A DNA stretch of 5,873 bases from Campylobacterota bacterium (GCA_009930355.1 RZYK01000132.1:1-5873); one strand, 5' to 3'. Positions 1 through 5,751 are shown, counted from the stretch's first letter. Notes: a model not told the origin generated them from the sequence alone. Numbers and translations are program-made.

Positions 1-144
1 TGCACCTTTACCTGCTTCATTTCCTCTTTTTTCGGCATTAAATGCTGTTAAATCATCTTTAAACTCTGAAACCAAAAGATTTTCATCATCGGTTAAAAAA
101 AGTTTTTTCCCTTTACCTTCGTATAATAATGCACCTTTGTTCAC
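1..144 (-). CDS. purC: PurC, SAICAR synthetase (phosphoribosylaminoimidazole-succinocarboxamide synthase), N-terminal 48 residues only
   Basis: The enzyme joins CAIR and aspartate using ATP to make SAICAR in de novo purine synthesis, in the cytoplasm. Only the first 48 codons lie in the window; the gene runs off the left edge. The translated start carries the family's glycine-rich ATP-binding hairpin (LLYEGKGKKLF, residues 6-16) and the conserved SEFKDDLTAFN stretch (residues 26-36), which is close to the campylobacterial PurC consensus. The start is GTG at 144-142, preceded by a GAGGAG ribosome-binding site (149-154) that sits between the ctpA stop codon and this start. The 13-nt gap to ctpA and the absence of room for a promoter point to co-transcription with ctpA. 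In C. jejuni, as recalled, purC likewise follows the ctpA homologue. Identity is confident; the rest of the gene cannot be assessed. Confidence 0.93.
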   Translation of the reverse strand, partial: MNKGALLYEGKGKKLFLTDDENLLVSEFKDDLTAFNAEKRGNEAGKGA

Positions 145-157
145 GTCTGCTCCTCAA

Positions 158-1471
158 TTATTTTTTGATTGCAAGTACTTTGATTGCATCAACAGCACTT
201 TTTAGTTGTAAATCTTTAAATAAACTCTCTTGAGTAATTATTTCTTTATCTGTTTTTTGAGTTTCTTTTACTTTTGTTTTGTTTTCTTTTTTGTTTTCAT
301 CCACTTTTTTAAGTTCACTCTGTAAATGTTTTTTTAAATCTTTTTCTTTGAGCGATTGTTCATTGTTTTTATGAGGGACACTTCCTGGATAAACAAGAAT
401 ATCAGGAGTAACGCCTTCTGCTTGAATAGTTCGTCCACTTGGAAGATAGTAACGTGCAATAGTTAAACGAATTGCTTCATTGTCAACCACAGGTAAAACG
501 GCTTGTACACTTCCTTTACCAAAGGTTTTTTCACCAATAATTACTGCACGTTTATGATCTTGTAATGCACCACTGACGATTTCACTAGCACTAGCACTTC
601 CGCCATTAACGAGTACAACGAGAGGTGTTTTCGTCAGCGTTCCTGCTTTGCTGGCACGGTATTCTTCATTTTCTGATTCTAAGCGACCTTTTTGTGAGAC
701 AATAATGCCCTCTTCAACAAAAATATCTACAAGTCCAACAGCTTGATTTAAAAGCCCACCAGGATTGTTTCTGAGATCTAAGATAATACCTTGAACTTTT
801 TTATTTTTAGTAATGGCTTCTTGCACATCACCTACAATATTCTTGTCAAAATTAACAACACGAAGATAAAGTATATTTTCGTTTTCGAACTTTTTTGAAT
901 AGACAGATTCAATCTTAATAATGTCTCGTACAATTGGAACAATAAGAGGCTTGTCTTCCCCCTCTCTTACAATCGTAAGTTCAATATTTGTTCCAGGTTT
1001 TCCCCTCATGAGGTTCACTGCTTCATCAATGGTCATATTAAGGGTTGATTGTTTATTGATTTTTAAAATAATATCTCCAGCTTTAACGCCTGCTTTATCC
1101 GCAGGTGTGCCTTCCATGGGTGCAATAATGGTAAGCGCACCATCTTTTTGGCTAATAGTAATTCCAAGACCTCCAAATTCACCATCTGTTTGGATTTTTA
1201 AATCTTTAAAGTGTTTTTCATCAAGATAGGCAGAGTGCGCATCAAGATTATTTAGGAGTCCTTCAATAGACTTTTTGACAATCTCATCAATTTGAATGTC
1301 ATCAACATAATATTTTTCAATAGTAGCTAAAACACGTGTGAATTTAGCCAGTGATGCAAGCCGACTCTTTTCACCCTCAGCATTATCTGCAAAAAGTGTG
1401 GAAGAAAAAAAGCTTGTAATACCTACAAAAGTAGCAATAAAGCCAACCGTGGCAAAGGGTAAATGTCTCAT
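158..1471 (-). CDS. ctpA: Carboxy-terminal processing protease, CtpA/Prc family (peptidase S41), secreted
   Basis: This 437-residue serine protease of family S41 cleaves proteins near their C-termini in the periplasm. Residues 1-28 form a signal peptide (hydrophobic core, likely cleavage after LFA at A28). A PDZ domain covers about residues 90-170 (GLGITI carboxylate-binding loop near 101-106). The S41 core spans about 195-360 and contains the LDLRNNPGG loop (231-239). The predicted nucleophile is S294 in GSASASE, with K319 in FGKGSVQ 25 residues later, as in E. coli Prc (S430/K455) and B. subtilis CtpB (S309/K334). Q323 matches the CtpB third catalytic residue and D305 matches Prc D441. After a Lys/Glu-rich linker (about 370-410) comes a short conserved-looking tail (DLQLKSAVDAIKVL). 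The ATG start has a GAGGAG site (1484-1489) 12 nt upstream, which is rather long spacing, but no better in-frame start exists. It is divergent from clpB and probably forms an operon with purC. The physiological substrate is unknown. Confidence 0.95.
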   Translation of the reverse strand: MRHLPFATVGFIATFVGITSFFSSTLFADNAEGEKSRLASLAKFTRVLATIEKYYVDDIQIDEIVKKSIEGLLNNLDAHSAYLDEKHFKDLKIQTDGEFGGLGITISQKDGALTIIAPMEGTPADKAGVKAGDIILKINKQSTLNMTIDEAVNLMRGKPGTNIELTIVREGEDKPLIVPIVRDIIKIESVYSKKFENENILYLRVVNFDKNIVGDVQEAITKNKKVQGIILDLRNNPGGLLNQAVGLVDIFVEEGIIVSQKGRLESENEEYRASKAGTLTKTPLVVLVNGGSASASEIVSGALQDHKRAVIIGEKTFGKGSVQAVLPVVDNEAIRLTIARYYLPSGRTIQAEGVTPDILVYPGSVPHKNNEQSLKEKDLKKHLQSELKKVDENKKENKTKVKETQKTDKEIITQESLFKDLQLKSAVDAIKVLAIKK

Positions 1472-1521
1472 AATGTGTGTATGCTCCTCGCATGGGATGC
1501 GTTAGTATCTTAAAGAGAGGG

Positions 1522-1527
1522 ATTATA
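1522..1527 (-). promoter_or_regulatory. Candidate -10 element for ctpA-purC
   Basis: On the minus strand this reads TATAAT, a perfect -10 hexamer, and would give a 5' leader of roughly 45 nt before ctpA. The hexamer 17 bp upstream (TAGAAG) is a poor -35, as is common in this group, where -35 elements are weakly conserved. A second perfect minus-strand TATAAT lies at 1594-1599 and would give a leader of about 115-120 nt. Sequence alone does not decide between them. Confidence 0.4.
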
Positions 1528-1624
1528 GTGCAGTTTCCCTAAAACTTCTATGAAAGAGAGGACTTTTTTGGTTGCTTAAATATTTGAAAATAAATTATAA
1601 AATGATTCTATTGGACTAAATAAA

Positions 1625-1645
1625 CTTGACAATAATAGACTAAAG
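1625..1645. promoter_or_regulatory. HAIR-like operator (putative HspR binding site) over the clpB promoter
   Basis: The sequence reads CTTGACA-N7-ACTAAAG. The HspR-associated inverted repeat consensus is CTTGAGT-N7-ACTCAAG, so 11 of 14 defined positions match with the exact 7-nt spacer. It covers the -35 and most of the spacer, the right place for a repressor. Part of the left-half match is forced by the TTGACA -35 box, so the right half (6 of 7) carries most of the weight. A further GACTAAA copy lies 24 bp upstream (1614-1620, versus 1638-1644). From general knowledge, HspR represses chaperone genes in Campylobacter and Helicobacter; that it acts here is inferred. Confidence 0.5.
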
Positions 1646-1654
1646 TTGTAAAAT
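1626..1654 (+). promoter_or_regulatory. Sigma70-type promoter for clpB
   Basis: A perfect -35 TTGACA (1626-1631) is separated by 17 bp from a near-consensus -10 TAAAAT (1649-1654), predicting a transcription start near 1661 and a leader of about 40 nt before the proposed ATG at 1703. No sigma32-type heat-shock promoter and no CIRCE (HrcA) element was found. A HAIR-like operator overlaps the -35 and spacer, so heat control by repression of a strong housekeeping promoter is the likely scheme. Confidence 0.75.
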
Positions 1655-1690
1655 TCCACAAAAGCAGTAAAATTACATAAAATGAATACA

Positions 1691-1697
1691 AAGGGAG
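1691..1697 (+). promoter_or_regulatory. Ribosome-binding site that decides the clpB start
   Basis: AAGGGAG lies 5 nt before the ATG at 1703. The earlier in-frame ATG at 1682 has no purine-rich Shine-Dalgarno sequence in front of it (it follows TTACATAAA), and this site would lie inside its coding region. The downstream ATG is therefore preferred. Confidence 0.7.
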
Positions 1698-1702
1698 ATG
1701 AG

Positions 1703-4273
1703 ATGAATTCACTTTTTGAGCAATTAACCAACCAAATGCGAGAAGCAATTGAAAGTGCGATTAGCCTTGCTTTGCATGCAAAAAATAATGAAGCAACACC
1801 TTTACATGTAACGTGGGGATTAATAACGAATTCTGCTTCAATTTTGAATCAAGTCTTTAATAAAATGAATATTGAAAAGAGTGCCATCGAGCTAGAAATT
1901 AAAAGTGAAGTTCAAAAATTACCAACAGTTTCACAGGTTAGCAAAGAAACGATTACCTTATCAAGAAGTCTTGTTGAATCATTACAAAAAGCAGAAGGAT
2001 TGATGAAACAAAAAGGAGACAGTTACCTTTCTGTGGATACATGGTTATTGGCTAATATTGACGTAGATCCACTAAAAAAAATACTCTCAAAGTATCTAGA
2101 TGTGTTGCAATTTAAGAAAAATCTTGAAGCACTTCGTGGTGGTAAAAAAATTGATAAGCAAAGTGCTGATGAAAATTTGGAATCGCTTGAGAAGTATGGT
2201 ATTAATCTTACCAAACTTGCCAGTGAGGGTAAACTTGATCCTGTGATTGGACGGGATGAAGAGATTCAAAGAATGATGCAGATTTTGATTCGAAAAACCA
2301 AAAATAATCCTATCTTAATTGGTGAACCAGGAACCGGAAAAACAGCGATTGCAGAGGGCTTAGCACTTAAAATTTCTCACAATGATGTTCCTTTAAGTTT
2401 ACAGAATAAAAGCGTTGTAGCTTTGGATATGAGTGCTTTGATTGCTGGAGCAAAGTATCGTGGTGAGTTTGAAGATCGTCTTAAAGCTGTAATTGATGAA
2501 GTAAAAAAAAGTGGCAATGTCATTTTATTTATTGATGAAATTCATACCATCGTGGGTGCGGGGGCTAGTGAAGGAAGCATGGATGCAGCAAACATCCTTA
2601 AACCAGCTCTTGCTAGAGGAGAACTGCATACGATTGGTGCAACAACGCTCAAAGAGTATCGCAAGTATTTTGAAAAAGATGCTGCTTTACAGCGCCGTTT
2701 TCAGCCTGTAACGGTTAATGAACCAAGCATCAATGAAGCGTTGCAAATTTTAAGAGGCATTAAAGAGCATTTAGAAGCGCACCATAATGTGAGTATTCAA
2801 GACTCTGCACTTATTGCTGCGGCGAAGCTAAGTTCTCGCTACATTAGCGATAGGTTTTTACCTGATAAAGCGATTGATTTGATTGATGAAGCCGCTGCTG
2901 AGCTTAAAATGCAAATTGAGAGTGAACCCACGGAGCTTAGTCGTATTAAACGAGCTATTAGTACGTTGATGGTTGAAAAAGAAGCACTTTTAATGGAAAA
3001 AAATAAGAAGAATGATGAGCGCCTAAGTGCCATTGAAAAAGAACTAGGCGATGCTAAAGAGAAAATGCGTTCTTTGGAGACACAATTTGAAAATGAAAAG
3101 CAGGTTTTCAACGATATTGCAGCCATTAAATCACAAGCAGAAGCTCTGCGTAGAGAAGCTGAGATGGCGAAAAAACAGAGTGAATTTAACAAAGCTGCTG
3201 AAATTGAGTATGGCAAACTTCCTGAGCTTGTGAAAAAAGAGGAAGAGTTAAAACTTAAATGGGAAAAGATGGTTGAGAGTGGAACACTCCTTAAAAACAG
3301 CGTTGATGAGGAGATGATAGCCACTATTGTCAGTAAATGGACAGGAATTCCTGTCAATAAAATGCTCCAAAGTGAGAAAGCCAAAGTCTTACATGTAGAA
3401 GAATATCTTAAAAAAGAGGTTGTGGGACAAGATGTTGCGATTAAAGCAATCGGTAGAGCCATTAAACGTAATAAAGCAGGTCTTAGTGAGCAAAATAAAC
3501 CCATTGGGAGTTTTCTCTTTTTAGGACCAACAGGTGTTGGAAAAACGCAAAGTGCGAAGGCACTCGCCAATTTCTTGTTTGACACCACCAAAGCGCTCAT
3601 TCGTTTTGATATGAGTGAGTACATGGAAAAACATTCGGTGAGTCGTTTAGTTGGGGCACCTCCAGGATACGTGGGTTACGATGAAGGTGGACAATTAACC
3701 GAAGCGGTGCGAAGGAAGCCTTACAGTGTTGTATTATTTGATGAAATAGAAAAAGCGCATCCTGATGTCTTTAATATTTTGCTTCAAGTTTTAGATGAAG
3801 GGCGTTTAACGGATAATAAAGGTGTTACCATTGATTTTAAAAATACGATTATTATTCTAACGTCTAACATTGCTAGTGCAAAGATTATGGAGTTTGAGGG
3901 TGAAAAGCGTACCGAAGAAGTGATGAAAGAGCTACGTACGCATTTTAAACCTGAATTTTTAAATCGTTTGGATGATATTATTATTTTCAATCCGCTTAGT
4001 GAAGATGGTTTGCGTGAGATTGTCAGCATCATGTTTAAAGATATTGAAACAAAACTTGCCCATAAAGAGATAAAAGCTACGTTGACAAATGCCGCAAAAG
4101 CATTGATAGCAGAGGCTGGATTTGATCCTGTATATGGTGCTCGTCCTCTTAAAAGGGCATTGTATGAACTTGTAGAAGATAAACTAGCTGAAATGATTTT
4201 AGAAGATATTTTGCATGAAGGTGAGAGTATTGTTATTGATGCCAGAAATAATGAGATAGTGATTACGCATTAG
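1703..4273 (+). CDS. clpB: ClpB, ATP-dependent protein disaggregase (Hsp100)
   Basis: ClpB is a hexameric AAA+ unfoldase that works with DnaK/DnaJ/GrpE to pull polypeptides out of aggregates in the cytoplasm after heat or other stress. From the ATG at 1703 the product is 856 residues, normal for the family. Numbering from there, residues 1 to about 143 form the N domain. AAA-1 has Walker A GEPGTGKT (207-214), the pore loop KYRGEFE (Y252), Walker B with D278/E279, and arginine fingers R331/R332. A charged coiled-coil middle domain occupies about 403-523, the feature that separates ClpB from ClpA and ClpC. AAA-2 has Walker A GPTGVGKT (608-615), the pore loop GYVGYDEGG (Y656), Walker B with D680/E681, sensor-1 N722 and the sensor-2 GARPLKR motif (R814). 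All ATPase residues are intact. An upstream in-frame ATG at 1682 would add 7 residues but lacks a ribosome-binding site. The gene is probably monocistronic, ended by the hairpin at 4288-4323, and possibly repressed by HspR. Confidence 0.97.
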   Translation: MNSLFEQLTNQMREAIESAISLALHAKNNEATPLHVTWGLITNSASILNQVFNKMNIEKSAIELEIKSEVQKLPTVSQVSKETITLSRSLVESLQKAEGLMKQKGDSYLSVDTWLLANIDVDPLKKILSKYLDVLQFKKNLEALRGGKKIDKQSADENLESLEKYGINLTKLASEGKLDPVIGRDEEIQRMMQILIRKTKNNPILIGEPGTGKTAIAEGLALKISHNDVPLSLQNKSVVALDMSALIAGAKYRGEFEDRLKAVIDEVKKSGNVILFIDEIHTIVGAGASEGSMDAANILKPALARGELHTIGATTLKEYRKYFEKDAALQRRFQPVTVNEPSINEALQILRGIKEHLEAHHNVSIQDSALIAAAKLSSRYISDRFLPDKAIDLIDEAAAELKMQIESEPTELSRIKRAISTLMVEKEALLMEKNKKNDERLSAIEKELGDAKEKMRSLETQFENEKQVFNDIAAIKSQAEALRREAEMAKKQSEFNKAAEIEYGKLPELVKKEEELKLKWEKMVESGTLLKNSVDEEMIATIVSKWTGIPVNKMLQSEKAKVLHVEEYLKKEVVGQDVAIKAIGRAIKRNKAGLSEQNKPIGSFLFLGPTGVGKTQSAKALANFLFDTTKALIRFDMSEYMEKHSVSRLVGAPPGYVGYDEGGQLTEAVRRKPYSVVLFDEIEKAHPDVFNILLQVLDEGRLTDNKGVTIDFKNTIIILTSNIASAKIMEFEGEKRTEEVMKELRTHFKPEFLNRLDDIIIFNPLSEDGLREIVSIMFKDIETKLAHKEIKATLTNAAKALIAEAGFDPVYGARPLKRALYELVEDKLAEMILEDILHEGESIVIDARNNEIVITH

Positions 4274-4287
4274 TCATTTAAAAAATT

Positions 4288-4323
4288 ATCTTTACATGTA
4301 AGAATTATTTTACATGTAAAGAT
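4288..4323. terminator. Bidirectional terminator hairpin built from two TTACATGTAA palindromes
   Basis: The arms ATCTTTACATGTAA (4288-4301) and TTACATGTAAAGAT (4310-4323) are perfect inverted repeats of 14 bp around an 8-nt spacer that could add one wobble and one A-T pair. The hairpin lies between the convergent clpB stop (4271-4273) and the stop of the minus-strand gene (4325-4327). On the minus strand a run of six T follows within a few bases, a good intrinsic terminator. On the plus strand the following tract (CTTATTC) is a poor U-run, so termination of clpB is less certain. Each arm contains the self-complementary TTACATGTAA, with centres 18 bp apart, so a protein operator is an alternative reading. 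Confidence 0.75.
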
Positions 4324-4324
4324 C

Positions 4325-4747
4325 TTATTCACAATCTTTTTCTTGGACGGAAAATTTAAAGAGTTCCATATCGCTTAAATCGTAAAAAACATAGATAAAA
4401 ATGGCACCTTTTTTAAGGAGCATACGAGTTTCATAATCACTGCACAAATAGCTTTTGTTATTTTCGAAGGTTGTTTTTATTAAGGTTCCTTTGTCTGCCG
4501 TTAGGATGGTTTGTACGTGTTCGTTTGCAGAGTTAATGCGATTGCGGTATTCGATTGCATTTTGTACACTCACGATATCAACTAGTGTGGTATAGTCGTC
4601 TAACATCATAGGTAAATGCTCTTTTGTACCATCTCTAATGATTGATAAGATTTTTGGAATATCTTCCTCACTAATTTCATCTAAATCGTTAGTGATATCA
4701 GCGAAGAGTGTTGAAATAAGTGTTAAAATGGTTAAAAATTTTTTCAT
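4325..4747 (-). CDS. Secreted (periplasmic) protein of unknown function, 140 residues
   Basis: I do not recognise a named family. The first 16 residues (MKKFLTILTLISTLFA) form a clear signal peptide with likely cleavage before D17, so the mature protein is about 124 residues and probably periplasmic; no lipobox cysteine is present. The rest is acidic and helix-prone near the start (residues 17-40), then has an LPMMLDDYTTLVDI stretch (45-58), and ends in an alternating hydrophobic segment (KGAIFIYVFYDLSDMELFKFSV, about 113-134) suggesting beta strands. Two cysteines, C102 and C139, could form a disulfide. The layout (LP..LD..T.L near the front, a central Cys before R-x-LL-x-x-G, a hydrophobic strand pair, a final Cys) resembles small secreted hypothetical proteins of proteobacteria, but this is only an impression. 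The ATG has an AAAGGA site (4753-4758) 5 nt upstream. It is convergent with clpB and divergent from the cysteine-rich gene. Confidence 0.85.
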   Translation of the reverse strand: MKKFLTILTLISTLFADITNDLDEISEEDIPKILSIIRDGTKEHLPMMLDDYTTLVDIVSVQNAIEYRNRINSANEHVQTILTADKGTLIKTTFENNKSYLCSDYETRMLLKKGAIFIYVFYDLSDMELFKFSVQEKDCE

Positions 4748-4809
4748 AACTTTCCTTTGGCGAAATTCTACAATAAAATCACTAATTTTTTAATAGGAAA
4801 ATATAGTTT
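4748..4809. promoter_or_regulatory. Divergent intergenic region with both start signals
   Basis: These 62 bp separate two divergent starts and hold their ribosome-binding sites (AAAGGA on the minus strand at 4753-4758; AGGAAA on the plus strand at 4795-4800). A plus-strand -10-like TAAAAT lies at 4774-4779 without a recognisable -35. On the minus strand TATATT (4800-4805) would leave a leader of about 45 nt. The promoters must lie here or inside the neighbouring coding starts, but neither is strong enough to assign firmly. Confidence 0.3.
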
Positions 4810-5241
4810 ATGACTTATCTTGACTGGTTTCTTGAACATAATAAAAAGCACCATATAATTGTTGAAAAACTGATAGCCAAAGGTTATAAAAAAGAAGCAA
4901 TTATTGATTACTTTGTGTATGAAAATATGGTGAAAATGGAACCTGCTTTTTGTCTTTTATATGCACATCATGAAAAATGCCATAAAAGAGATTATCTCAA
5001 TTGTTATTTATGTGCGTGTCCTCATTTCCGTTTTAATGATTTGGGGATAAGGGAGGAATTTGGAATGTGCATTAAAAGTGAATGTGCGATTGAATCAAAA
5101 AATAGTGCTAATTTTGTGCATCAAGAGTCAGTGCATTTAGACTGTTCTGCATGTAGTATCCCGCATACAAAAGCGTTTGTCAATAAATATTTTAATGTAG
5201 AATGGCACGTGATAATGCATGAATGTCACTGTATAAAATAA
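4810..5241 (+). CDS. Cysteine-rich protein with a likely metal-binding 'cysteine-rich small domain', 143 residues
   Basis: The product has no signal peptide or membrane segment and is expected in the cytoplasm. An N-terminal helical part (about 1-45) is followed by a dense cysteine region: C48, C57, C65, C68, C70, C87, C92, C112 and C115. The core NCYLCACPHF (64-73) and the later DCSACSIPH (111-119) match the pattern NCxxCxCPxY/F ... DCxxCxxPH that I associate with the Pfam 'Cysteine-rich small domain' (PF04071), presumed to bind metal. The C-terminus adds a second cluster, H133-x3-H137-x-C139-H140-C141. No enzymatic motif is visible, so zinc or iron binding is inferred and the role is unknown. 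The ATG has AGGAAA (4795-4800) 9 nt upstream. The gene ends 5 nt from the stop of the convergent tetraheme cytochrome gene. Confidence 0.88.
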   Translation: MTYLDWFLEHNKKHHIIVEKLIAKGYKKEAIIDYFVYENMVKMEPAFCLLYAHHEKCHKRDYLNCYLCACPHFRFNDLGIREEFGMCIKSECAIESKNSANFVHQESVHLDCSACSIPHTKAFVNKYFNVEWHVIMHECHCIK

Positions 5242-5256
5242 ACAGGTTATTTTATA
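5232..5256. terminator. Compact hairpin containing both convergent stop codons
   Basis: TATAAAATAA (5232-5241) and TTATTTTATA (5247-5256) are a perfect 10-bp inverted repeat around the 5-nt loop ACAGG. The TAA of the plus-strand cysteine-rich gene (5239-5241) and the TAA of the minus-strand cytochrome gene (5247-5249) sit inside the two arms. The stem is all A/T and therefore weak, and there is no strong U-tract beyond it, so it may be a marginal terminator or only a by-product of A/T-rich convergent ends. Confidence 0.4.
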
Positions 5257-5600
5257 AGTTCAATTAATGTCTCTTGCGTTGGCGATGTAGAGGGTTTAAT
5301 GAGTGTAAAATTGTCTTTTTCTTCATGGCATGCTTTGCACGCTCTTAGTGCTTGATGAGCTTCTACATCTTTTTGTGCATAAATTTTATTACGTGAGTGG
5401 CAATCAAAACAGTCCTGTCCACATTGTCCACTTTTTGAGGGGGTGTTGTGACATGATGTGCATTCTTTTAAAATTCGATGGTCTTGATCATTGATATAAG
5501 GGTTTAACTTTGGATGGCACTCTAGGCAACTTCCTCCACAAGCAAAGAGAAGATTTTGTAAACTAACACTAACAAAGAGCAATAATACTATTTTAAACAC
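5247..5600 (-). CDS. Small secreted tetraheme c-type cytochrome
   Basis: Four CxxCH heme-attachment motifs are present: CLECH, CTSCH, CFDCH and CKACH. The start chosen is GTG at 5600-5598 (117 residues), preceded by AAGG 8 nt upstream. A TTG at 5615-5613 would add five residues but has no ribosome-binding site. From the GTG, residues 1-20 are a signal peptide ending LLFA; the next residue is a cysteine (LFAC), so either signal peptidase I cleavage or a non-canonical lipoprotein site is possible. The heme cysteines are then C25/C28, C47/C50, C64/C67 and C88/C91. Residues 25-51 and 64-92 look like two copies of one diheme unit: CxxCH, a spacer, one extra His, then CxxCH. The extra histidines H41 and H82 are the only non-CxxCH histidines and probable distal ligands. 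The role would be periplasmic electron transfer, but the partner is unknown. The C-terminal tail (about 97-117) carries no heme motif. Confidence 0.9.
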   Translation of the reverse strand: MFKIVLLLFVSVSLQNLLFACGGSCLECHPKLNPYINDQDHRILKECTSCHNTPSKSGQCGQDCFDCHSRNKIYAQKDVEAHQALRACKACHEEKDNFTLIKPSTSPTQETLIELIK

Positions 5601-5671
5601 GAATAGAGCCTTCAAAATCGAATTGGTATTTTAAGATGAAAAGCGATTTTAGTATTACAATGGTTATATAA

Positions 5672-5690
5672 ACCTTAATATTATCAAGGT
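5672..5690. repeat. Imperfect 19-bp palindrome, operator-like
   Basis: The 19-bp sequence has ACCTT and AAGGT ends with an A/T-rich centre. All nine pairs around the central base are complementary except one (5677/5685). It lies 71 bp upstream of the proposed cytochrome start and 132 bp before rpmH, so it could serve either side. The size and ACCTT...AAGGT ends recall operators of dimeric regulators such as the MerR family, but it is not flanked by a recognisable -35/-10 pair, so the function is unassigned. Confidence 0.3.
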
Positions 5691-5720
5691 AATTTCAATG
5701 ACACATAAAAAGTATTCTAT

Positions 5721-5751
5721 GCTTAAATAATGGGGTCTTCTTAATTTAAGC
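5721..5751. repeat. Inverted repeat GCTTAAAT ... ATTTAAGC
   Basis: Two perfect 8-bp arms (5721-5728 and 5744-5751) flank a 15-nt loop in the non-coding space before rpmH. No U-tract follows on the plus strand, so it is not a convincing terminator. It may be a leader hairpin of rpmH or chance in A/T-rich DNA. The left arm overlaps the end of a 10-codon reading frame (5698-5730). Confidence 0.35.

Noticed and set aside
921..1229. Plus-strand open frame (102 codons) antisense to ctpA
   Set aside because: It lies inside the PDZ and start of the S41 coding region of ctpA, whose frame carries all family motifs; the antisense product shows no domain or supporting context.
1472..1702. CIRCE (HrcA) element or sigma32-type promoter upstream of clpB
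   Set aside because: No TTAGCACTC/GAGTGCTAA inverted repeat and no CCCCAT-type -10 were found; the region instead has a plain sigma70-like promoter with a HAIR-like overlap.
2023..2214. Short minus-strand frame inside clpB, and similar frames at 2511-2711, 3051-3233 and 3784-4032
   Set aside because: All are overlapped by conserved ClpB sequence and show no independent coding evidence.
2839..3624. Long minus-strand open frame (261 codons) antisense to clpB
   Set aside because: It lies wholly inside the clearly coding clpB frame, its translation is a Ser/Leu/Phe-rich low-information product typical of a reverse-complement shadow, and it has no recognisable motif.
4748..4809. Sigma54 or sigma28 promoter between the divergent genes
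   Set aside because: Neither a GG-N10-GC type -24/-12 pair with the usual flanks nor a TAAA...GCCGATAA pattern is present.
5636..5671. Eleven-codon frame MKSDFSITMVI upstream of rpmH
   Set aside because: There is no ribosome-binding site before its ATG and nothing conserved is recognisable; it is expected by chance.
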